Below are positions 1 through 9,654 of a DNA stretch of 64,000 bases, one piece after another. Under the pieces are notes generated by a model. It did no database searches, had not been told where the DNA came from, and worked only from the letters and a program-made list of their open reading frames with translations. A program made the position numbers and the translations under genes. This stretch comes from Osmia lignaria lignaria (taxonomy: Eukaryota; Arthropoda; Insecta; Hymenoptera; Megachilidae), in the NCBI RefSeq assembly GCF_051020975.1, contig NW_027478173.1, positions 1,364,001-1,428,000 on the forward strand. Reading direction: 5' to 3'. The number at the start of each line of letters is the position of its first letter. Position 1 is the stretch's first letter.

Positions 1-393
1 GGAAACCAAGCGAGCTATGGCAAAATGTTAAGAGACCTTTTTTGTAGAGAATTATGTTTCCTACTTTTTATCTTCTATGATATTTTTTGATCAGATGCGT
101 AGTTCTCGAGATATATCAAGATATTTAAAAGTGCCGAAGCCGCACCAACATAATACAGATACAGAAACACCGTGGCCCCTTTCTTTGAGATAACTCTGCA
201 ATAGTGCGAGCCGCAAATGCCACTTCCAGCTTAGCTGTGCAGAAGAAGAACAACAAGAAGAAGAAATATTTCGAAATATGTCCGACAGGCCCCTTCCCTT
301 GAGATAAATCTGCAAATATCTCGGAAACGAAGCTAGCTATGGCGAAATGTTAAGAGACCTTTTTTGTAGAGAATTAAGTTTCCTACTTTTTAT
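1..393. repeat. Copy 1 of a duplicated stretch (offset 5474 bp, 17 monomers)
   Basis: The first 393 bases of the window match 5475-5867 with no difference that I could find. Rare variants are included: GGAAACCAAGCG, TTTATCTTC, AAAGTGCCG, AATATTTCGAAATATG, GTCCGACAGG and GAAGCTAGCTATGGCG. The first mismatch is at 394 versus 5868. The source segment may extend left of the window. Confidence 0.85.
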
Positions 394-412
394 GTTCTAT
401 GATATTTTTTGA

Positions 413-637
413 TCAGATGCGTAGTTCTCGAGATATATCAAGATATTTAAAAGTTCCGAAGCCGCACCAACATAATACAGATACAGAAACACCGTGGCCC
501 CTTTCTTTGAGATAACTCTGCACTAGTGCGAGCCGCAAATGCCACTTCCAGCTTAGCTGTGCAGAAGAAGAACAACAAGAAGAAGAAATATCTCGAAATA
601 TGTCCGTTAGGCCCCTTCCCTTGAGATAAATCTGCAA
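413..637 (-). other. Conserved 74-codon open frame in the monomer, probably non-coding
   Basis: Most monomers carry the same 225-nt minus-strand open frame; this is one example. The product would read roughly QIYLKGRGLTDIFRDI, a Ser/Cys run, AQLSWKWHLQLA, QSYLKERGHGVSVS, LLCWCGFGTFKYLDISRELRI-like ends. The first available start is TTG at 635-637, not ATG. I recognise no domain, signal peptide or membrane segment. The frame cannot read across monomers because 322 is not a multiple of three. About 11 of 198 copies are broken: TGA from the CATCAAG variant in eight copies, TAG at 24469-24790, TGA at 48296-48617, and a frameshift at 32841-33161. Many shared variants change residues (IYLKGRG versus IQLKGTG). 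Homogenisation of a chance open frame is the simplest explanation. Confidence 0.55.
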
Positions 638-734
638 ATATCTCGGAAACGACGCGAGCTATGGCAAAATGTTAAGAGACCTTTTTTGTAGAGAATTAAG
701 TTTCCTACTTTTTATGTTCTATGATATTTTTTGA

Positions 735-1056
735 TCAGATGCGTAGTTCTCGAGATATATCAAGATATTTAAAAGTTCCGAAGCCGCACCAACATAATAG
801 AGATACAGAAACACCGTGGCCCCTTTCTTTGAGATAACTCTGCACTATTGCGAGTTGGAAATGCCACTTCCAGTTTAGCTGTGCAGAAGAAGAACAACAA
901 GAAGAAGAAATATCTCGAAATATGTCCGTTAGGCCCCTTCCCTTGAGATAAATCTGCAAATATCTCGGAAACGAAGCGAGCTATGGCAAAATGTTAAGAG
1001 ACCTTTTTTGTAGAGAATTAAGTTTCCTACTTTTTATGTTCTATGATATTTTTTGA
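735..1056. repeat. Representative L-type monomer
   Basis: This 322-bp copy, written from one TGATCA-region position to the next, represents the L haplotype. Its marks are CTACTTTTTATG upstream, TCAGATGCGTAGTTCTCGAG (XhoI site CTCGAG present), then ATATCAAGATAT. By hand count it has about 123 G+C (38%) and 11 CpG, roughly the number expected by composition. L-type 5' parts usually follow a junction reading CCCTTGAGATAAATC and GAGACCTTTTTT. Most monomers carry one BclI site, TGATCA. Confidence 0.9.
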
Positions 1057-1925
1057 TCAGAAGCGTAGTTTTCGAGATATATCGAGATATTTAAAAGTCC
1101 CGAAGCCGCACCAACATGATAGAGATACAGAAACACCGTGGCCCCTTTCTTTGAGATAACTCTGCACTATTGCGAGCTGCAAATGCCACTTCCAGCTTAG
1201 CTGTGCAGAAGAAGAACAACAAGAAGAAGAAATATCTCGAAATATGTCCGTCATGCCCCTTCCCTTGAGATAAATCTGCAAATATCTCGGAAACGAAGCG
1301 AGCTATGGCAAAATGTTTAGAGACCTTTCTTGTAGAGAATTAAGTTTCCTACTTTTTATGTAGTATGATATTTTTTGATCAGATGCGTAGTTCTCGAGAT
1401 ATATCAAGATATTTAAAAGTTCCGAAGCCGCACCAACATAATAGAGATACAGAAACACCGTGGCCCCTTTCTTTGGGATAACTCTGCACTATTGCGAGCT
1501 GCAAATGCCGCTTCGAGCTTAGCTGTGCAGAAGAAGAACAACAAGAAGAAGAAATATCTCGAAATATGTCCGTTAGGCCCCTTCCCTTGAGATAAATCTG
1601 CAAATATCTCGGAAACGAAGCGAGCTATGGCAAAATGTTAAGAGACCTTTTTTGTAGAGAATTAAGTTTCCTACTTTTTATGTTCTATGACATTTTTTGA
1701 TCAGATGCGTAGTTCTCGAGATATATCAAGATATTTAAAAGTTCCGAAGCCGCACCAACATAATAGAGATACAGAAACACCGTGGCCCCTTTCTTTAAGA
1801 TAACTCTGCACTATTGCGAGCTGCAAATGCCACTTCCAGCTTAGCTGTGCAGAGGAAGAACAACAAGAAGAAGAAATATCTCGAAATATGTCCGTCAGGC
1901 CAGTTCCTTTGAGCTGAATCTGCAA

Positions 1926-2345
1926 ATATCTCGGAAACGAAGCGAGCTATGGCAAAATGTTAAGAGACCTTTTTTGTAGAGAATTAAGTTTCCTACTTTT
2001 TATGTTCGGTGATATTTTTTGATCAGATGCGTAGTTCTCGAGATATATCAAGATATTTAAAAGTTCCGAAGCTGCACCAACATAATAGAGGTACAGAAAC
2101 ACCGTGGCCTCTTTCTTTGAGGTAACTCTGCACTATTGCGAGCTGCAAATGCCACTTCGAGCTTAGCTGTGCAGAAGAAGAACAACAAGAAGAAGAAATA
2201 TCTCGAAATATGTCCGTCAGGCCCCTTCCCTTGAGATAAATCTGCAAATATCTCGGAAACGAAGAGAGCTGTGGCAAAATGTTAAGAAACCTTTTTTGTA
2301 GAGAATTAAGTTTCCTACTTTTCATGTTCTATGATATTTTTTGAT
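1926..2345. repeat. Haplotype shared with 37348-37767 (about 35 kb away)
   Basis: Shared rare marks are AAGCTGCACC, AGAGGTACAG, GGCCTCTTTCTTTGAG, CACTTCGAGC, GAAGAGAGCT and CTTTTCATG, in the same order, at an offset of 35422 bp (110 monomers plus 2). Small differences exist, for example GAGGTAACTC here versus GAGATAACTC there. Related marks also occur in the D monomers of the 40-50 kb domain. Confidence 0.75.
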
Positions 2346-3213
2346 CAGATGCGTAGTTCTCGAGATATATCAAGATATTTAAAAGTTCCGAAGCCGCACC
2401 AACATAATAGAGATACAGAAACACCGTGGCCCCTTTCTTTGAGATAACTCTGCACTAGTGCGAGCCGCAAATGCCACTTCCAGCTTAGCTGTGCAGAAGA
2501 AGAACAACAAGAAGAAGAAATATCTCGAAATATGTCCGTCAGGCCCCTTCCCTTGAGATAAATCTGCAAATATCTCGGAAACGAAGCGAGCTATGGCAAA
2601 ATGTTAAGAGACCTTTTTTGTAGAGAATTAAGTTTCCTACTTTTTATGTTCTATGATATTTTTTGATCAGATGCGTAGTTCTCGAGATATATCAAGATAT
2701 TTAAAAGTTCCGAAGCCGCACCAACATAATAGAGATACAGAAACACCGTGGCCCCTTTCTTTGAGATAACTCTGCACTATTGCGAGCTGCAAATGGCACT
2801 TCCAGCTTAGCTGTGCAGAGGAAGAACAACAAGAAAAAGAAGTATCTCGAAATATGTCCGTCAGGCCCGTTCCTTTGAGCTGAATCTGCAAATATCTCGG
2901 AAACGAAGCGAGCTATGGCAAAATGTTAAGAGACCTTTTTTGTAGAGAATTAAGTTTCCCACTTTTCATGTTCTATGATATTTTATGATCAGATGCGTAG
3001 TTCTCGAGATATATCAAGATATTTAAAAGTGCCGAAGCCGCACCAACATAATACAGATACAGAAACACCGTGGCCCCTTTCTTTGAGATAACTCTGCACT
3101 AGTGCGAGCCGCAAATGCCACTTCCAGCTTAGCTGTGCAGAAGAAGAACAACAAGAAGAAGAAATATCCCGAAATATGTCCGTCAGGCCCCTTCCCTTGA
3201 GATAAATCTGCAA

Positions 3214-5467
3214 ATATCTCGGAAACGAAGCGAGCTATGGCAAAATGTTAAGAGACCTTTTTTGTAGAGAATTAAGTTTCCTACTTTTTATGTTCTATGA
3301 TATTTTTTGATCAGATGCGCAGTTCTCGAGATATATCAAGATATTTAAAAGTTCCGAAGCCGCACCAACATAATAGAGATACAGAAACACCGTGGCCCCT
3401 TTCTTTGAGATAACTCTGCACTATTGCGAGCTGTAAATGCCACTTCCAGCTTAGCTGTGCAGAAGAAGAACAACAAGAAGAAGAAATATCTCGAAATATG
3501 TCCGTCAGGCCCCTGCCCTTGAGATATATCTGCAAATATCTCGGAAACGAAGCGAGCTATGGCAAAATGTTGAGAGACCTTTTTTGTAGCGAATTATGTT
3601 TCCTACAATTTATGTTCTATGATATTTTTTGATCAGAAGCGTAGTTTTCGAGATATATCGAGATATTTAAAAGTTCCGAAGCCGCACCAACATAATAGAG
3701 ATACAGAAACACCGTGGCCCCTTTCTTTGAGATAACTCTGCACTATTGCGAGCTGCAAATGCCACTTCCAGCTTAGCTGTGCAGAGGAAGAACAACAAGA
3801 AGAAGAAGTATCTCGAAATATGTCCGTCAGGCCCGTTCCTTTGAGCTGAATCTGCAAATATCTCGGAAACGAAGCGAGCTATGGCAAAATGTTAAGAGAC
3901 GTTTTTTGTAGAGAATTATGTTTCCTACTTTTTATGTTCTATGATATTTTTTGATCAGATGCGTAGTTCTCGAGATATATCAAGATATTTAAAAGTTCCG
4001 AAGCCGCACCAACATAATAGAGATACAGAAACACCGTGGCCCCTTTCTTTGAGATAACTCTGCACTATTGCGAGCTGGAAATGCCACTTCCAGTTTAGCT
4101 GTGCAGAGGAAGAACAACAAGAAGAAGAAATAACTCGAAATATGTCCGTTAGGCCCCTTCCCTTGAGATAAATCTGCAAATATCTCGGAAACGAAGCGAG
4201 TTATGGCAAAATGTTAAGAGACCTTTTTTGTAGAGAATTAAGTTTCCTACTTTTTATGTTCTATGATATTTTTTGATCAGATGCGCAGTTCTCGAGATAT
4301 ATCAAGATATTTAAAAGTTCCGAAGCCGCACCAACATAATAGAGATACAGAAACACCGTGGCCCCTTTCTTTGAGATAACTCTGCACTATTGCGAGCTGT
4401 AAAAGCCACTTCCAGCTTAGCTGTGCAGAAGAAGAACAACAAGAAGAAGAAATATCTCGAAATATGTCCGTCAGGCCCCTGCCCTTGAGATATATCTGCA
4501 AATATCTCGGAAACGAAGCGAGCTATGGCAAAATGTTGAGAGACCTTTTTTGTAGCGAATTATGTTTCCTACAATTTATGTTCTATGATATTTTTTGATC
4601 AGAAGCGTAGTTTTCGAGATATATCGAGATATTTAAAAGTTCCGAAGCCGCACCAACATAATAGAGATACAGAAACACCGTGGCCCCTTTCTTTGAGATA
4701 ACTCTGCAATAGTGCGAGCCGCAAATGCCACTTCCAGCTTAGCTGTGCAGAAGAAGAACAACAAGAAGAAGAAATATCTCGAAATATGTCCGTCAGGCCC
4801 CTTCCCTTGTGATAAATCTGCAAATATCTCTGAAACGAAGCGAGCTATGGCAAAATGTTAAGAGACCTTTTTTGTAGAGAATTAAGTTTCCTACTTTTTA
4901 TGTTCTATGATATTTTTTGATCAGATGCGTAGTTCTCGAGATATATCAAGATATTTAAAAGTTCCGAAGCCGCACCAACATAATAGAGATACAGAAACAC
5001 CGTGGCCCCTTTCTTTGAGATAACTCTGCACTATTGCGAGCTGTAAATGCCACTTCCAGCTTAGCTGTGCAGAAGAAGAACAACAAGAAGAAGAAATATC
5101 TCGAAATATGTCCGTCAGGCCCCTGCCCTTGAGATATATCTGCAAATATCTCGGAAACGAAGCGAGCTATGGCAAAATGATGAGAGACCTTTTTTGTAGC
5201 GAATTATGTTTCCTACAATTTATGTTCTATGATATTTTTTGATCAGAAGCGTAGTTTTCGAGATATATCGGGATATTTAAAAGTTCCGAAGCCGCACCAA
5301 CATAATAGAGATACAGAAACACCGTGGCCCCTTTCTTTGAGATAACTCTGCAATAGTGCGAGCCGCAAATGCCACTTCCAGCTTAGCTGTGCAGAAGAAG
5401 AACAACAAGAAGAAGAAATATCTCGAAATATGTCCGTCAGGCCCCTGCCCTTGAGATATATCTGCAA
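3214..5467. repeat. 644-bp dimer higher-order repeat
   Basis: A pair of monomers recurs at 3214-3857, 4180-4823 and 4824-5467. The first member reads CTGTAAATGCC (CTGTAAAAGCC in one copy) and ends CCCCTGCCCTTGAGATATATC. The second begins TTGAGAGACC (ATGAGAGACC in the last copy) with GTAGCGAATTATG and CTACAATTTATG. An unrelated monomer carrying GAAATAACTCG (3858-4179) separates the first two pairs. Confidence 0.7.
3736..3786. other. Imperfect hairpin, CTGCAA type with longer arms
   Basis: In this haplotype the outer arms are CTCTGCAC (3736-3743) and GTGCAGAG (3779-3786), 8 bp exact. The inner arms AGCTGCAA (3751-3758) and TTCCAGCT (3766-3773) pair with one mismatch. Compared with the CTGGAA haplotype, the inner stem gains outer pairs but loses one central pair. 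The dyad is therefore kept in altered form across monomer families. Confidence 0.6.
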
Positions 5468-5474
5468 ATATCTC

Positions 5475-5867
5475 GGAAACCAAGCGAGCTATGGCAAAAT
5501 GTTAAGAGACCTTTTTTGTAGAGAATTATGTTTCCTACTTTTTATCTTCTATGATATTTTTTGATCAGATGCGTAGTTCTCGAGATATATCAAGATATTT
5601 AAAAGTGCCGAAGCCGCACCAACATAATACAGATACAGAAACACCGTGGCCCCTTTCTTTGAGATAACTCTGCAATAGTGCGAGCCGCAAATGCCACTTC
5701 CAGCTTAGCTGTGCAGAAGAAGAACAACAAGAAGAAGAAATATTTCGAAATATGTCCGACAGGCCCCTTCCCTTGAGATAAATCTGCAAATATCTCGGAA
5801 ACGAAGCTAGCTATGGCGAAATGTTAAGAGACCTTTTTTGTAGAGAATTAAGTTTCCTACTTTTTAT
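5475..5867. repeat. Copy 2 of the 17-monomer-offset duplication
   Basis: This matches 1-393 exactly by eye. Downstream, the next monomer (5790-6111) appears to be an extra copy. The monomers at 6112-6755 align best with 316-959 at an offset of 5796 bp (18 monomers), sharing AATACAG and GTTAGG marks. The duplicated block therefore gained or lost one monomer after duplication. Confidence 0.8.
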
Positions 5868-8043
5868 CTTCTATGATATTTTTTGATCAGATGCGTAGTT
5901 CTCGAGATATATCAAGATATTTAAAAGTGCCGAAGCCGCACCAACATAATACAGATACAGAAACACCGTGGCCCCTTTCTTTGAGATAACTCTGCACTAG
6001 TGCGAGCCGCAAATGCCACTTCCAGCTTAGCTGTGCAGAAGAAGAACAACAAGAAGAAGAAATATCTCGAAATATGTCCGTCAGGCCCCTTCCCTTCAGA
6101 TAAATCTGCAAATATCTCGGAAACGAAGCGAGCTATGGCAAAATGTTAAGAGACCTTTTTTGTAGAGAATTAAGTTTCCTACTTTTTATGTTCTATGATA
6201 TTTTTTGATCAGATGCGTAGTTCTCGAGATATATCAAGATATTTAAAAGTTCCGAAGCCGCACCAACATAATACAGATACAGAAACACCGTGGCCCCTTT
6301 CTTTGAGATAACTCTGCACTAGTGCGAGCCGCAAATGCCACTTCCAGCTTAGCTGTGCAGAAGAAGAACAACAAGAAGAAGAAATATCTCGAAATATGTC
6401 CGTCAGGCCCCTTCCCTTGAGATAAATCTGCAAATATCTCGGAAACGAAGCGAGCTATGGCAAAATGTTAAGAGACCTTTTTTGTAGAGAATTAAGTTTC
6501 CTACTTTTTATGTTCTATGATATTTTTTGATCAGATGCGTAGTTCTCGAGATATATCAAGATATTTAAAAGTTCCGAAGCCGCACCAACATAATAGAGAT
6601 ACAGAAACACCGTGGCTCCTTTCTTTGAGATAACTCTGCACTATTGCGAGCTGGAAATGCCACTTCCAGTTTAGCTGTGCAGAAGAAGAACAACAAGAAG
6701 AAGAAATATCTCGAAATATGTCCGTTAGGCCCCTTCCCTTGAGATAAATCTGCAAATATCTCGGAAACGAAGCGAGCTATGGCAAAATGTTAAGAGACCT
6801 TTTTTGTAGAGAATTAAGTTTCCTACTTTTTATGTTCTATGATATTTTTTGATCAGATGCGTAGTTCTCGAGATATATCAAGATATTTAAAAGTTCCGAA
6901 GCCGCACCAACATAATAGAGATACAGAAACACCGTGGCCCCTTTCTTTGAGATAACTCTGCACTATTGCGAGCCGCAAATGCCACTTCCAGCTTAGCTGT
7001 GCAGAAGAAGAACAACAAGAAGAAAAAATATCTCGAAATATGTCCGTCAGGCCCCTTCCCTTGAGATAAATCTGCAAATATCTCGGAAACGAAGCGAGGT
7101 ATGGCAAAATGTTAAGAGACCTTTTTTGTAGAGAATTAAGTTTCCTACTTTTTATGTTCTATGATATTTTTTGATCAGATGCGTAGTTCTCGAGATATAT
7201 CAAGATATTTAAAAGTTCCGAAGCCGCACCAACATAATAGAGATACAGAAACACCGTGGCTCCTTTCTTTGAGATAACTCTGCACTATTGCGAGCTGGAA
7301 ATGCCACTTCCAGTTTAGCTGTGCAGAAGAAGAACAACAAGAAGAAGAAATATCTCGAAATATGTCCGTCAGGCCCCTTCCCTTGAGATAAATCTGCAAA
7401 TATCTCGGAAACGAAGCGAGCTATGGCAAAATGTTGAGAGACCTTTTTTGTAGAGAATTAAGTTTCCTACTTTTTATGTTCTATGATATTTTTTGATCAG
7501 ATGCGTAGTTCTCGAGATATATCAAGATATTTAAAAGTTCCGAAGCCGCACCAACATAATAGAGATACAGAAACACCGTGGCCCCTTTCTTTGAGATAAC
7601 TCTGCACTATTGCGAGCTGCAAATGCCACTTCCAGCTTAGCTGTGCAGAAGAAGAACATCAAGAAGAAGGAATATCTCGAAATATGTCCGTCAGGCCAGT
7701 TCCTTTGAGCTGAATCGGCAAATATCTCGGAAACGAAGCGAGCTATGGCAAAATGTTGAGAGACCTTTTTTGTAGCGAATTATGTTTCCTACAATTTATG
7801 TTCTATGATATTTTTTGATCAGAAGCGTAGTTTTCGAGATATATCGAGATATTTAAAAGTTCCGAAGCCGCAACAACATAATAGAGATACAGAAACATCG
7901 TGGCCCGTTTCTTTGAGATAACTCTGCACTATTGCGAGCTGCAATTGCCACTTCCAGCTTAGCTGTGCAGAGGAAGAACAAGAAAAAGAAGAAGTATCTC
8001 GAAATATGTCCGTCAGGCCCGTTCCTTTGAGCTGAATCTGCAA

Positions 8044-8366
8044 ATATCTCGGAAACGAAGCGAGCTATGGCAAAATGTTAAGAGACCTTTTTTGTAGAGA
8101 ATTATGTTTCCTACAATTTATGTTCTATGATATTTTTTGATATAGAAGCGTAGTTTTCGAGATATATCGAGATATTTAAAAGTTCCAAAGCCGCACCAAC
8201 ATAATAGAGATACAGAAACACCGTGGCCCCTTTCTTTGGGATAACTCTGCACTAGTGCGAGCCGCAAATGCCACTTCCAGCTTAGCTGTGCAGAAGAAGA
8301 ACAACAAGAAGAAGAAATATCTCGAAATATGTCCGTCAGGCCCCTTCCCTTGAGATAAATCTGCAA
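8044..8366. repeat. 323-bp T monomer (GATATAGAAG insertion)
   Basis: TTTTTTGATCAGAAGCG is replaced by TTTTTTGATATAGAAGCG, adding one base and destroying the BclI site. The minus-strand frame reads through to a longer end (82 codons). The same variant monomer occurs at 10943-11265 and 11910-12232 and nowhere else in the window. Confidence 0.85.
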
Positions 8367-9010
8367 ATATCTCGGAAACGAAGCGAGCTATGGTAAAATG
8401 TTGAGAGACCTTTTTTGTAGAGAATTAAGTTTCCTACTTTTTATGTTCTATAATATTTTTTGATCAGATGCGTAGTTCTCGAGATATATCAAGATATTTA
8501 AAAGTTCCGAAGCCGCACCAACATAATAGAGATACAGAAACACCGTGGCCCCTTTCTTTGAGATAACTCTGCACTATTGCGAGCTGCAAATGCCACTTCC
8601 AGCTTAGCTGTGCAGAAGAAGAACATCAAGAAGAAGGAATATCTCGAAATATGTCCGTCAGGCCAGTTCCTTTGAGCTGAATCGGCAAATATCTCGGAAA
8701 CGAAGCGAGCTATGGCAAAATGTTGAGAGACCTTTTTTGTAGCGAATTATGTTTCCTACAATTTATGTTCTATGATATTTTTTGATCAGAAGCGTAGTTT
8801 TCGAGATATATCGAGATATTTAAAAGTTCCGAAGCCGCAACAACATAATAGAGATACAGAAACATCGTGGCCCGTTTCTTTGAGATAACTCTGCACTATT
8901 GCGAGCTGCAATTGCCACTTCCAGCTTAGCTGTGCAGAGGAAGAACAAGAAAAAGAAGAAGTATCTCGAAATATGTCCGTCAGGCCCGTTCCTTTGAGCT
9001 GAATCTGCAA

Positions 9011-9332
9011 ATATCTCGGAAACGAAGCGAGCTATGGCAAAATGTTAAGAGACGTTTTTTGTAGAGAATTATGTTTCCTACAATTTATGTTCTATGATAT
9101 TTTTTGATCAGAAGCGTAGTTTTCGAGATATATCGAGATATTTAAAAGTTCCGAAGCCGCACCAACATAATAGAGATACAGAAACACCGTGGCCCCTTTC
9201 TTTGAGATAACTCTGCACTAGTGCGAGCCGCAAATGCCACTTCCAGCTTAGCTGTGCAGAAGAAGAACAACAAGAAGAAGAAATATCTCGAAATATGTCC
9301 GTCAGGCCCCTTCCCTTGAGATAAATCTGCAA
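9011..9332. repeat. Representative A-type monomer
   Basis: This copy represents the A haplotype: GAGACGTTTTTT, GAATTATG, CTACAATTTATG, TCAGAAGCG, GTTTTCGAG (no XhoI site) and ATATCGAGATAT. These sites travel together and normally follow a monomer end reading GTTCCTTTGAGCTGAATC. The natural haplotype block therefore spans the arbitrary monomer boundary used here. The remainder of the monomer varies more independently: CACTAGTGCGAGCCGC, CACTATTGCGAGCTGC or GAGCTGGAAATG. A third 5' state reads TTGAGAGACC with GTAGCGAATTATG, for example at 7722-8043. Confidence 0.85.
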
Positions 9333-9340
9333 ATATCTCG
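9133..9340. repeat. Inverted and direct copies of AAATATCTCG within the monomer
   Basis: TCGAGATATTT at 9133-9143 is the exact reverse complement of AAATATCTCGA at 9281-9291. A second same-sense copy AAATATCTCG lies at 9331-9340, 50 bp further on. The neighbouring GAGATATATCGAG contains the 8-bp palindrome GATATATC. A-type monomers keep the 11-bp inverted match; L-type monomers read ATCAAGATATTT and lose part of it. These may be relics of a shorter founding repeat or protein-binding dyads. No function is demonstrated. Confidence 0.6.
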
Positions 9341-9364
9341 GAAACGAAGCGAGCTATGGCAAAA
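9193..9364. repeat. Internal direct duplication within the monomer (offset 114 bp)
   Basis: Two segments of the same monomer resemble each other. The first (9193-9236) reads CCCCTTTCTTTGAGATAAC, TCTGCA, then GCGAGCC and GCAAATG. The second (9307-9364) reads CCCCTTCCCTTGAGATAAA, TCTGCA, then after an extra stretch GCGAGCTATGGCAAAA. The CCCCTT-to-TCTGCA core of about 25 bp matches with few differences and the downstream GCGAGC and GCAAA blocks keep their order. The same pair is present in essentially every monomer. I infer that the monomer grew by duplicating a shorter ancestral segment. Confidence 0.7.
9257..9284. repeat. GAA/CAA purine-rich tract present in every monomer
   Basis: A run of GAA and CAA trinucleotides of about 28 bp lies between the hairpin and the AAATATCTCG motif. 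Variants include GAGGAAGAACAACAAG, GAACAAGAAGAAG, GAACAAGAAAAAG and GAACATCAAG, all length-neutral. On the minus strand it reads TCT and TGT codons, which explains the Ser/Cys run in the open frame there. The CATCAAG variant creates an in-frame TGA in that frame. Confidence 0.8.
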
Positions 9365-9533
9365 CGTTAAGAGACCTTTTTTGTAGAGAATTAAGTTTCC
9401 TACTTTTTATGTTCTATGATATTTTTTGATCAGATGCGTAGTTCTCGAGATATATCAAGATATTTAAAAGTTCCGAAGCCGCACCAACATAATAGAGATA
9501 CAGAAACACCGTGGCCCCTCTCTTTGAGATAAC

Positions 9534-9582
9534 TCTGCACTATTGCGAGCTGGAAATGCCACTTCCAGTTTAGCTGTGCAGA
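9534..9582. other. Imperfect two-stem hairpin (dyad) in the monomer, CTGGAA type
   Basis: Outer arms TCTGCAC (9534-9540) and GTGCAGA (9576-9582) are exact reverse complements. Inner arms CTGGAA (9550-9555) and TTCCAG (9563-9568) flank the 7-nt loop ATGCCAC. As RNA or extruded DNA this gives a roughly 49-nt stem-internal loop-stem. The linked changes GGAAATG and CAGTTT define this haplotype, which recurs in dozens of monomers. Function is not shown. Confidence 0.65.
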
Positions 9583-9654
9583 AGAAGAACAACAAGAAGA
9601 AGAAATATCTCGAAATATGTCCGTCAGGCCCCTTCCCTTGAGATAAATCTGCAA

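Larger units (their letters stand above)
1..7399. repeat. Array domain 1: mixed monomers
   Basis: About 23 monomers of mixed L, A and intermediate haplotypes without a single dominant higher-order period. Private or shared marks include AAAGTGCCGAAG with AATACAGATACAG (first monomers, near 3030 and 5600-5950) and CCCCTGCCCTTGAGATATATC ends followed by GTAGCGAATTATG. No feature other than satellite is present. Confidence 0.85.
7400..9332. repeat. 967-bp trimer higher-order repeat, first block
   Basis: Order of monomers: X (7400-7721, GAACATCAAG and GAATCGGC), F (7722-8043, CAACAACATAATAG, CATCGTGGCCCG and GAACAAGAAAAAG), T (8044-8366, 323 bp with GATATAGAAGCG). X and F then repeat at 8367-9010, followed by an ordinary A monomer instead of T. 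X copies carry an in-frame TGA in the minus-strand frame. The unit is 967 bp because T has one extra base. Confidence 0.85.

Noticed and set aside
5277..5483. Alternative-frame minus-strand open frames of about 68-73 codons (also near 35225, 36513, 52936, 55190)
   Set aside because: They appear only where the GGAAACCAAGCG or similar substitutions supply a start in another frame of the same satellite, and overlap the more common frame.
9257..9284. Independent (GAA)n microsatellite
   Set aside because: The tract has fixed length in every monomer and is interrupted by CAA, so it is part of the monomer and not an expanding simple repeat.
9331..9352. CENP-B box
   Set aside because: The reverse complement of the GGAAACGAAGC region begins CTTCG but lacks the internal A and the CGGG of the NTTCGNNNNANNCGGGN pattern.
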